A stretch of 21,243 bases of DNA from Lentisphaeria bacterium (lineage in GTDB: Bacteria > Verrucomicrobiota > Lentisphaeria > Oligosphaerales > Oligosphaeraceae): positions 1 to 21,243 of the forward strand of contig JAEDNB010000012.1 in NCBI GenBank assembly GCA_016302725.1. Direction: 5' to 3'. The translations under genes were made by a program, and so were the position numbers. Below the pieces are notes generated by a model, which worked only from the letters and a program-made list of their open reading frames with translations, was not told where the DNA came from and did not search any database. This document shows, piece by piece, positions 6,920 to 13,860 of this stretch (positions are counted from its first letter, which is position 1; every line of letters begins with the position of its first letter).

Positions 6920-8056
6920 ATGCGCCTTCTCCTCTCCCTCTACCGATATTTCATGGCAGGCGGACTCCAGATGGACGCCCTCCGCATTGCCCAGGCAGCC
7001 TGCCAGCGCGGTCACCAGGTGGTCTTCCTGACCACAGACTGGCAGGGGCCGCGCCCCGCGCTCCCTGGCCTGGAAATCCGGTTGACGCCCCCCTTGCGGG
7101 GCTGGGGCAACCTCTCCCGCATGGCCGCCTTTGCCAAGGAGGTGGAAAGGACGCGCCGCCAGGAGTCCTTTGACCACGACCTGGCCATGAACCGCATCCC
7201 CGACGCCGAGTTCTATTTTGCGGGGGATGAGTGCATGCGAAGGCTGATGCGGCGCCGCAAAGGGGGCTGGTTCCTGCGGTGGCTGCCCCGCTACCGGGCC
7301 CTCCTGGCCCAGGAAAAAGCCGCCCTCCTCTCCCCCCGCACCCGGCGCATCCTGGTCATCAGCGCCCGGCAGAAACGGGATTTCCAGGAGGAATATGGGC
7401 TGCCCCCGGAAAAACTGCTCCTGCTTCCCCCGGGAATGGATCCTGGGAGCCTGCCCCCCGGACGCCCGGAGGAGAGGCTTGCCCTGCGGCAACGGGAACG
7501 CCAGGCCCTGGGCCTCGCCCCCGACACCCGGCTCCTGCTGATGGTGGCCTCCAACCTGCGCCTCAAGGGAGTGGACCGCTCCCTGGCCGCCCTGGCCGCC
7601 CTGCCGCCCCGGGAACGGGAAAAATGCCATGCGGTCCTGCTGGGGCGCGGCGCCCCGAAGGAGTTTCTTTCCATGGCGGAAAAGGCGGGCATCTCCCCGG
7701 CCCGGGCCACGGCCCTGCCCCTCCGTCCCAGCGTAGGCGGCCTCTACTTGGCGGCGGACCTTCTCCTGCATCCCGCCCGTTCGGAGGGGGCGGGCTCCGT
7801 CCTTGTGGAGGCCCTCTCCAATGGGCTGCCCGTGCTTTGCACAGAGGTCTGCGGCTTTTCCCCCCTGGTCTCCCCCGCCGGACTCCCCCCGCTCCAGGAA
7901 CCCTTCCGACAGGAGCAGATGGACGGACTGCTCCGCGAGGCCCTGGAACACCTTCCCGCCTACCGGGAGAAAGCCTGGGAATACGGCAGCCGACAGGATT
8001 TCTGCCAACGGGCGGAAAGCATCGTCCGCCTCCTGGAGGGAGAGGAATGTCCATAA
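6920..8056 (+). CDS. waaG: WaaG-like lipopolysaccharide core glycosyltransferase (GT4)
   Basis: A 378-residue GT-B glycosyltransferase of family 4, strongly resembling Escherichia coli WaaG, which adds the first outer-core glucose from UDP-glucose to heptose II at the inner membrane. The N-terminus (SLYRYFMAGGLQMDALRIA, 6-24) aligns with that of WaaG; KGVDRS (216-221) and LLLHPARSEGAGSVLVEAL (281-299) are also close. The retaining-GT signature E-X7-E is E289/E297. Length agrees with WaaG (about 374). The ATG is chosen from that alignment; there is no clear Shine-Dalgarno, and the gene begins 51 nt after pyrK. Its last 10 nt overlap the next kinase gene, as in the conserved waaG-waaP order. 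The actual sugar donor and acceptor in this organism are inferred, not shown. Confidence 0.88.
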   Translation: MRLLLSLYRYFMAGGLQMDALRIAQAACQRGHQVVFLTTDWQGPRPALPGLEIRLTPPLRGWGNLSRMAAFAKEVERTRRQESFDHDLAMNRIPDAEFYFAGDECMRRLMRRRKGGWFLRWLPRYRALLAQEKAALLSPRTRRILVISARQKRDFQEEYGLPPEKLLLLPPGMDPGSLPPGRPEERLALRQRERQALGLAPDTRLLLMVASNLRLKGVDRSLAALAALPPREREKCHAVLLGRGAPKEFLSMAEKAGISPARATALPLRPSVGGLYLAADLLLHPARSEGAGSVLVEALSNGLPVLCTEVCGFSPLVSPAGLPPLQEPFRQEQMDGLLREALEHLPAYREKAWEYGSRQDFCQRAESIVRLLEGEECP

Positions 8057-8871
8057 GGGGATACCAGTTTTTCCACCTCCAGGGCTGGAGGGGGTATGTC
8101 CTGGGGGAGGAGGCCGGGCAAATCCCCCTCCAGGAACTCCTCTCCTGGAGCCAAGGTACGGAGGCCGTCCCCGTAAGGACCCTCCCCCTGCGCTCCATCG
8201 CCAGGCTCCCCCGCCCCGGAAAGCCCGACTGGTTCCTGAAAACCATCCAGGGGTTGACGGAACGGAAGGACGGCCTCCTCAATGCCTGGAAATGGCGCAT
8301 GAGGCCCTCCCGGGCCATCCATATCCTCAAAATATCCCAGTGCCTGGAAGAGGCCGGCTTCCAGGCCCCCAAAGTGATTCTCGCCGCCCGGCACCGCCCC
8401 TGGTGGCCCTGGGGAAGGCCCACCGACCTCCTGGTCACCCAGGCCGCCCAGGGCCCCCTGGTCTCCCAACTCCTCTGCGGAACCCTGGATACCCCGCCCC
8501 TCCCCGAACCACACCATTCCCAACTCCTCCAAAAGACAGGACGGGAACTGGCCAAACTCCACCGGGCCGGATTCGTCCACGGAGACTCCCACCCGGGAAA
8601 CTATTTCCTGGACCCGCACACCAACGCCTTCACCTACATCGACAACGACCGCACCTGCCGATTCCAGGATTTCCCCCTGCAGGGAGCCGCCAGAAACCTG
8701 GCCTCCGCCGCCTTCTACCTCTCCCGAAAACGCCCCTTGCAATTCCCCCAGGAGCTCCCCCTCCTCCTGGAAGCATACCTGGAAGAGGCAAGGCTGCCCA
8801 CCGCCAAGGCCCAGGCCCTTCGCTCCTCCCTGGAGACCGCCTTGGCCAAACGACTCCGCAGAGGACGCTGA
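8047..8871 (+). CDS. Lipopolysaccharide core kinase, WaaP/KdkA-like (second copy)
   Basis: A 274-residue kinase of the same family as the gene at 5280-6059. K65 in WFLKTI is the probable ATP-binding lysine. The catalytic loop is H178-G179-D180 with N185, and the metal-binding motif is D199-N200-D201 followed by RT, as in the first copy. The shared FH..GWRG start (9-16) supports duplication. Its position right after the WaaG-like gene, overlapping it by 10 nt, matches the waaG-waaP arrangement of enterobacteria, so heptose phosphorylation is a reasonable guess. ATG 8047 has GGAGG 7 nt upstream, inside the waaG coding sequence, which implies translational coupling. It is the last gene of the operon; no clear terminator follows before the promoter-like region at 8902. 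Confidence 0.87.
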   Translation: MSIRGYQFFHLQGWRGYVLGEEAGQIPLQELLSWSQGTEAVPVRTLPLRSIARLPRPGKPDWFLKTIQGLTERKDGLLNAWKWRMRPSRAIHILKISQCLEEAGFQAPKVILAARHRPWWPWGRPTDLLVTQAAQGPLVSQLLCGTLDTPPLPEPHHSQLLQKTGRELAKLHRAGFVHGDSHPGNYFLDPHTNAFTYIDNDRTCRFQDFPLQGAARNLASAAFYLSRKRPLQFPQELPLLLEAYLEEARLPTAKAQALRSSLETALAKRLRRGR

Positions 8872-8901
8872 CAGCCTCCCCTAAAGAAAAGAAATCCCCG
8901 G

Positions 8902-8930
8902 GCGACATGCATAAAATGCACATATATTAT
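8902..8930 (+). promoter_or_regulatory. Predicted sigma-70 type promoter of the acyltransferase fusion gene
   Basis: GCGACA (8902-8907, 4 of 6 to consensus) and TATTAT (8925-8930, 5 of 6) are separated by 17 nt in a locally AT-rich stretch. Transcription would start near 8937, leaving a leader of about 168 nt before the ATG at 9105. The tandem repeat at 8907-8940 covers the spacer, the -10 box and the start region. Confidence 0.5.
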
Positions 8931-8940
8931 GCATAAAATG
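8907..8940 (+). repeat. Tandem ATGCATAAAATG operator-like repeat
   Basis: ATGCATAAAATG occurs at 8907-8918 and again, identically, at 8929-8940, a 22-bp period or about two helical turns. The first copy is part of a perfect dyad TGCAT-AAA-ATGCA (8908-8920). In addition TGCATAA (8908-8914) is inverted at 8927-8933. The overlap with a predicted promoter suggests paired binding sites for a dimeric repressor. Confidence 0.6.
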
Positions 8941-9104
8941 GCTATTTTCCCCTGCCCCACTCCCGGTTTTTCCCTGGCGCATCCCTGGGGTTTTCTTTGG
9001 CACGTTTATTTCTAGGGAGAGGGACTCCCCTCAGGGAGGGCGCGTCCTTCCCGGATTTCCCTTTTGTCTCTTTTACCCTATTTGCTGGAGGAACCATTCA
9101 TCCC

Positions 9105-11588
9105 ATGCGCTGGCTATCCCATGCGGAAAAGGACGCCCTGATTTGCGGCGACCGTCACCTTTCCTACAAGGAGTTTGCGGGAGGGATTGCGCACACGGCG
9201 GCGCTCATGTCGTCCCGTCTGCAAACGGGGGACCGGGTGGTGCTTCTTGGGGGGAACAGCCTGGAGTGGGCCATGGCCTTCTATGGGATCTGGCACATTC
9301 ACGGGGTGGCGGTGCCCGTGGACTTCATGTCCACGCCGGAGGAGATAGCCTTCATCCTCTCCGACTGCGCGCCGTCCATTGTCTGGAGCGACGGTGGTTC
9401 CATGGAGAAATTGTCCCGTGCCCTGGAATCCCTTCCCGAGGGCAGCCGTCCGGCGGTGATGTCGTTGGACTCCCTGTCCAAGGCGGCACCCTTCACCCCT
9501 CCGGAGTCCCTGGATTCCCTGGGGGAGAGCCCCGACGAGGACTTGGCCCTTCTCATCTACACCTCTGGCACGACGGGGGCTCCCAAGGGGGTCATGCTCA
9601 CCTTCGGCAACATCCGGGCGAACACGGAATCCTGTTCCCGGGAGATTGAGGTCTTCATTCCGGAGGACCGGGTCCTGGTGGTGCTTCCCCTGCACCATGC
9701 CTATCCCCTCATGGGGAGCCTGGTGATGCCCATCTCCATCGGGGCGACCTCGGTCTTCGCCACAGAGATGAACGGTCAGGCCATCCTGGAGGCCTTGCAG
9801 AAGCATCAATGCACCTTCATCATCGGGGTGCCCCGTCTGCTGGAACTCTTCCGCAACGCCATGATGCAAAAGGTGAACGCCACCTGGATTGGGCGCCTCT
9901 TCTTCCGTCTGTGCCGCGCCTGCCGCTCCCTGTCCCTCTCCCGGAAGGTCTTCGCCAAGGCCCAGAAGACCTTCGGCGGGAAAATCCGCTACATTGCCAG
10001 CGGGGGCGCCGCCGCCTCCCCGGAGATGATCCGGGATTTCTACACCCTGGGCTTCCAGTTGCTGGAAGGCTATGGCATGACGGAGACCGCCCCCATGATT
10101 TCCTTCACCCGCCCAGGGCGCGTCCGCCCGGGTTCCCCAGGAATCCCCATCCCCTGCAACGAGGTGAAAATCCAGGACGGGGAGGTCCTGGTGCGGGGCA
10201 AGAATGTGATGAAGGGATACTACCACCGCCCCGAGGAGACCGCCCAGGCGCTGGACGGGGAGGGGTGGCTCCACACCGGGGACCTGGGCTATGTGGACAA
10301 GGACGGGTTCCTGTTTCTCACGGGGCGAAGCAAGGAATTGATCATCCTGGGGAACGGGAAGAACATCAACCCCTCCGACCTGGAGGAGCATCTGATGGTC
10401 CAGGCCCCCGGGCTCATGGCGGAGTGCGCCGTCGCCGAGCGGGGAAGCCACCTGGTGGCCATCGCCGTGCCGGACATGGAGGCCATCGCCAAACGGGGAA
10501 TCCTCAACCTCCGGCAGACCCTGATGGACCTGATTCTGGAGCCCTACAACCAGCACTCCCCCTCCTACAAGAGAATCGCCGACCTCGTCCTCTGGAACCA
10601 TCCCCTGCCCCGCACCCGCCTGGGGAAACTCCGGAGGCACCTCATCCGCCAGGAACTCCAGGGGGGGAAGGCCACCCCCTCCCAGGGCGCCCAGGCCACG
10701 CCCCCTCCCGATACCGAGGCGTATCGCACCCTGCTCCAATGCCTGGAGGGGCTCACGGGACGCCCCTGCGGCCCCGATGAACACCTGGAACTGGACCTGG
10801 GACTGGACTCCCTGGCGAAAATCACCTTGTTGAGCACCCTGGAAAGCCAGCATGGGTATGTCCTGCAGGCGGAAGAACTGGCCCAGCATCCCACCCCCCG
10901 GGCCCTGGCCCAATGTCTCCAGGAAAAGGGGAAGGCCCCCGCCCAGGCGAAATCCGCCCAGGACGCCCCCGTCACCCTGCCCCATACCGCCTGGACCCAC
11001 GGTCTCGTGCGCGGCCTGGGCTCCCTCCTCCTGCACGCCATTTCCAGAATCGAGGTGCGTGGACGGGAGAACATCCCCCAGGGACCCTGCATCTTCGCCC
11101 CCAACCACCAGAGCGCCCTGGATGGCCTCTACCTGGGCATCGCCATGGACAGGAGGCGCTTCCTGGACACCTACTTCTACGCCGCCGCCAAGTTCATCAC
11201 CGGGGGGCTCACGGGATTCTGCGCCCGGCGGCACAACATGATTCCCATGGATTTGAACAGCGACCTCCGGAAGACCCTGGGAATCCTCAGCCTCGCCCTG
11301 GAAAAAGGCAAGTCCATCGCCATCTTCCCGGAAGGCACCCGCAGCCTGGACGGACAGTTGGCCCCATTCCGGCCCTCCTTCGCCCAGCTCGCCCTGGAGC
11401 GCAACGCCCCCATTGTCCCCGTGGTCCTGGAAGGCCCCCTGCAAGTGCTTCCCCGGGGAAAGACCTTCCCCTCCTGGGGCAAGCGGGTGACCATCACCTT
11501 CCTCCCCCCCCTCCTTCCCCAGGCGGGAGACAACGCCCAGGGACTCTGTGAAACCACCCGTCAGCGCATCCAGGAACGCCTTTCCTGA
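9105..11588 (+). CDS. Acyl-activating ligase - carrier protein - PlsC acyltransferase fusion
   Basis: An 827-residue three-part enzyme. Residues 1-520 are an AMP-forming acyl-CoA/acyl-ACP synthetase: YTSGTTGAPKG (152-162), GYGMTET (322-328), TGD (391-393), GRSKELIILGNGKN (407-420), and probable catalytic K508. Residues 540-605 are a carrier domain with LGLDSL, S569 being the expected phosphopantetheine site. Residues 635-827 are a PlsC acyltransferase with H668-x4-D673 and FPEGTRS (741-747). Alanine- and proline-rich linkers lie near 521-537 and 608-625. The likely job is to load a fatty acid onto its own carrier arm and transfer it to a lysophospholipid or glycerol phosphate at the inner membrane, as Aas does, though Aas has the reverse order and no carrier. 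ATG 9105 has GGAGGA 12 nt upstream; extension to 8997 lacks support. Substrates are inferred. Confidence 0.92.
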   Translation: MRWLSHAEKDALICGDRHLSYKEFAGGIAHTAALMSSRLQTGDRVVLLGGNSLEWAMAFYGIWHIHGVAVPVDFMSTPEEIAFILSDCAPSIVWSDGGSMEKLSRALESLPEGSRPAVMSLDSLSKAAPFTPPESLDSLGESPDEDLALLIYTSGTTGAPKGVMLTFGNIRANTESCSREIEVFIPEDRVLVVLPLHHAYPLMGSLVMPISIGATSVFATEMNGQAILEALQKHQCTFIIGVPRLLELFRNAMMQKVNATWIGRLFFRLCRACRSLSLSRKVFAKAQKTFGGKIRYIASGGAAASPEMIRDFYTLGFQLLEGYGMTETAPMISFTRPGRVRPGSPGIPIPCNEVKIQDGEVLVRGKNVMKGYYHRPEETAQALDGEGWLHTGDLGYVDKDGFLFLTGRSKELIILGNGKNINPSDLEEHLMVQAPGLMAECAVAERGSHLVAIAVPDMEAIAKRGILNLRQTLMDLILEPYNQHSPSYKRIADLVLWNHPLPRTRLGKLRRHLIRQELQGGKATPSQGAQATPPPDTEAYRTLLQCLEGLTGRPCGPDEHLELDLGLDSLAKITLLSTLESQHGYVLQAEELAQHPTPRALAQCLQEKGKAPAQAKSAQDAPVTLPHTAWTHGLVRGLGSLLLHAISRIEVRGRENIPQGPCIFAPNHQSALDGLYLGIAMDRRRFLDTYFYAAAKFITGGLTGFCARRHNMIPMDLNSDLRKTLGILSLALEKGKSIAIFPEGTRSLDGQLAPFRPSFAQLALERNAPIVPVVLEGPLQVLPRGKTFPSWGKRVTITFLPPLLPQAGDNAQGLCETTRQRIQERLS

Positions 11589-11612
11589 ACCGCCCGCTGC
11601 CCAGGAAAAGAG

Positions 11613-11674
11613 AAAGCCCCCCACGCCCTGCCCCCCTCCAGGAAGCCTGGAGAGGAGGATGCGGGGGGCTTTTT
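11613..11674 (+). terminator. Nested-hairpin terminator, possibly bidirectional
   Basis: AAAGCCCCCC (11613-11622) pairs perfectly with GGGGGGCTTT (11663-11672). Five T residues run through 11670-11674. A second perfect hairpin, CTCCAGG-AAG-CCTGGAG (11636-11652), sits inside the loop. It lies 24 nt after the fusion gene and faces the minus-strand gene ending at 11757. Read on the minus strand the stem is followed by a T-rich CTCTTTTCC, so it may stop both transcripts. Confidence 0.75.
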
Positions 11675-11756
11675 CGCAAGGCCATAAAAGCCGCCGGCGA
11701 TGGCGTGCCTTGTTTTCAGGCACCCTTGAATGCCTTGGCTCTTCTGGGGGACGGGA

Positions 11757-13793
11757 TTAGGATTCCAGGAGAAGGAACTCGGCCCTTTCCACCAGGGGGA
11801 GCCGCAGGCTGATTTCCCCCGCCGTCTCCCCGGCGAGGAAGGGGAGTTCCTGTCCCGAGGCCACCCGGGTGATGCGCCGGACGGGGAGAGGGAGCCGGAG
11901 GGTCATCTGGACGTCATGGAGGGGGATGGGAGGCAATTCATCCTGCAGGTTCACCAGGCAGAGGAGTCTCCGGTCTCCCTCTCTTTCCCTCAAGAGGGTC
12001 ACTTCGGCGGAGGGAGGCAGGTTCCGGGAGGAGACCAGGAACCGGGGAAGTACCTCCTGGAAGAGCCTGGCGGCAAAACTCTGCTGGGAGTGGCACCGAC
12101 GGCCCAGAATGGAGGCGGCAATCCAGAGGCATTTCCCCTTGCCGTAGGCATTTTCGCAAAGGGCCGGGAATTCGGAGGTGACGCTCCCGGGAGGATTGGA
12201 GTGGATGGAGGCGTAGTGGACGGGGTCGTCCACGGGGAAATCCGGGAAGGTGAGCCAGGAGCGCACCTGGCATCCCGGGCGCGGGCGGACCAGGGGGACC
12301 CGTCCGAAGGCGGAGAGCAGCTCCTCCCCGGAGTACGTCACCCGGTCGGAGTAGGCGCCGGTGAAATCCACCCCGAAGAGCTCCGCCAGGGCGAAATTCC
12401 CCCCTCCCTTTCCCTCCGGGGTGAAAAGGGAGGTATCCCCCGTGGCCACCAGGGTGCCCCCCTGGGCCACGAACGCGCGCACTGCCTCCGCGGTCTCGGG
12501 GGAGAGGAAGGTGGCGTGGTTCATGACCAAGGTCCGGAAGGAGGAGAAATCCGTCTCCCCCTCGGCCACCACCCGGAAGGGATGGTGGTTCCGTAGAAGC
12601 ACCTCCGCCGTCCCCAGCACCTCGTCCAGCACTTCGTTCTCCCGGACGGCCATGTTGTCGGAACTGCCGCCGTCGAATTTCTTCAGGGGAGTGCCGTCCA
12701 GCCCCCGATCCACACAGCAGGTAATGGAGAAGAAGAGCCCGGTTTCCGCCTCCAGCCTGGCGCGGGTTTCCTGGATGGCCCTCCGGAAGGGGGCCAGCCG
12801 CTGGTTGATTTCCCCCAGGAGGCGGTAGAAGGGGGCGTGGAGGGTGCCGTCAGGGGAGATGGCGTCGATGAAGAAATAGGCGCCTCCGTTGGCCAGGGTG
12901 GTCAGGGCGGAGAGTTCCAGTTCCACGGGGGATTTGGCGGTGGTATGGTCCCGCAGGCTGACGCAGCGGGAGGTCATGAACTCGAAGGGGGGGGAGGTGG
13001 TGTAGGCGTCAAAGGCCTTCGCGGCGAAGCGCTGCTGCAATTTTTCGCCGTAGAAGTCTCCGCTGGCGTAGTCGGAGGCCTGGGCGATGCCCCGGGACTG
13101 TCCGAGATACCATCCATGGAGCACGGGGGAGAACTGGTGGGCCACGGTAATCCCCGGGCGGCAGGCCTTGGCGAAGGCGGTAAGCCTGGCGGCGAACTCC
13201 GCCATGGAGCGTTCCCGGAAGCGCTGGAAGGCAATCCACTCCGGATCCGCCCAGTCGATGCGCTCCGGCAGGGGGCGGCCGAATTTCCGTTGGCATGCGG
13301 GGCACTGGCAGATTGCCGGCCAGAAACTCATGTCGATGAAAAGCCCATCCACGTCATAGGCGAGGATTTCGGCGATCTGGCTCCGGTAGAAGGCCTCCGC
13401 CTCTGGATGGTTGGGGCAAGTGAAGTGGTAGCGTCCCTCCCCCCGATGCCCCAGGCTGTCCACAATCTCCGCCTGGGGGAAGCGGCGGGCGCAGTCATTG
13501 TGGTAGGTGGCGGTGTAGTAAGCGACGGGGGCGATGCCCTCCTTCCGGAGCAAGGCCACCACTTCCCCGAAGAGGTCCCTTCCCCGCAAGTTTCCGTGGG
13601 GATGCCCCGCCTTCGTGGGATAGTAGCAGTTCCCGTTATGGTCGCAGGCATAGACCATGGAGGATTCGCTTCCGGAGAGTTTCACCAGGCGCACATACTC
13701 CTGGGGAGAGAACCTCCCCATGTATTCCGGGCGCTGGTCCGTGATGTGGTTGTCCACCAAAAGGCGGGCATAGCAATGGTCTTTCCATGACAT
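11757..13793 (-). CDS. Putative glycoside hydrolase with GH42-like trimerisation domain
   Basis: A 678-residue protein with the layout of bacterial hypothetical glycoside hydrolases related to GH29/GH42 (GHL6-like). The N-terminal barrel includes YACDHNGNCYYPT (48-60), the strand DGLFIDMSFWP (149-159) with D154 as a candidate catalytic or substrate-binding acid, and a following C162-x-C164-x2-C167 motif common beside this strand. FEFMTSR (270-276) is another conserved active-site loop. Residues 415-560 look like the beta-galactosidase trimerisation (class I amidotransferase-like) domain with AQGGTLVATGD, followed by a C-terminal beta-sandwich. There is no signal peptide, so it should act on imported oligosaccharides. 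ATG 13793 has AGGAAG 9 nt upstream. It follows the 968-residue protein by 67 nt and shares its C-terminal plan. Substrate unknown. Confidence 0.78.
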   Translation of the reverse strand: MSWKDHCYARLLVDNHITDQRPEYMGRFSPQEYVRLVKLSGSESSMVYACDHNGNCYYPTKAGHPHGNLRGRDLFGEVVALLRKEGIAPVAYYTATYHNDCARRFPQAEIVDSLGHRGEGRYHFTCPNHPEAEAFYRSQIAEILAYDVDGLFIDMSFWPAICQCPACQRKFGRPLPERIDWADPEWIAFQRFRERSMAEFAARLTAFAKACRPGITVAHQFSPVLHGWYLGQSRGIAQASDYASGDFYGEKLQQRFAAKAFDAYTTSPPFEFMTSRCVSLRDHTTAKSPVELELSALTTLANGGAYFFIDAISPDGTLHAPFYRLLGEINQRLAPFRRAIQETRARLEAETGLFFSITCCVDRGLDGTPLKKFDGGSSDNMAVRENEVLDEVLGTAEVLLRNHHPFRVVAEGETDFSSFRTLVMNHATFLSPETAEAVRAFVAQGGTLVATGDTSLFTPEGKGGGNFALAELFGVDFTGAYSDRVTYSGEELLSAFGRVPLVRPRPGCQVRSWLTFPDFPVDDPVHYASIHSNPPGSVTSEFPALCENAYGKGKCLWIAASILGRRCHSQQSFAARLFQEVLPRFLVSSRNLPPSAEVTLLREREGDRRLLCLVNLQDELPPIPLHDVQMTLRLPLPVRRITRVASGQELPFLAGETAGEISLRLPLVERAEFLLLES

Positions 13794-13860
13794 GGAGGCT
13801 ATCTTCCTGGGGCAAGGGAGGTTTTGGCTTGGGGGCGGGAGGCGGGAGGGGGCCTTTGCG

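Noticed and set aside
8997..9012. Sigma-54 promoter (TTGGCACG with a downstream TTTCT) ahead of the acyltransferase fusion gene.
   Set aside because: The -24 box is good, but the nearly invariant GC of the -12 box is TC here, and a better sigma-70 type promoter lies upstream.
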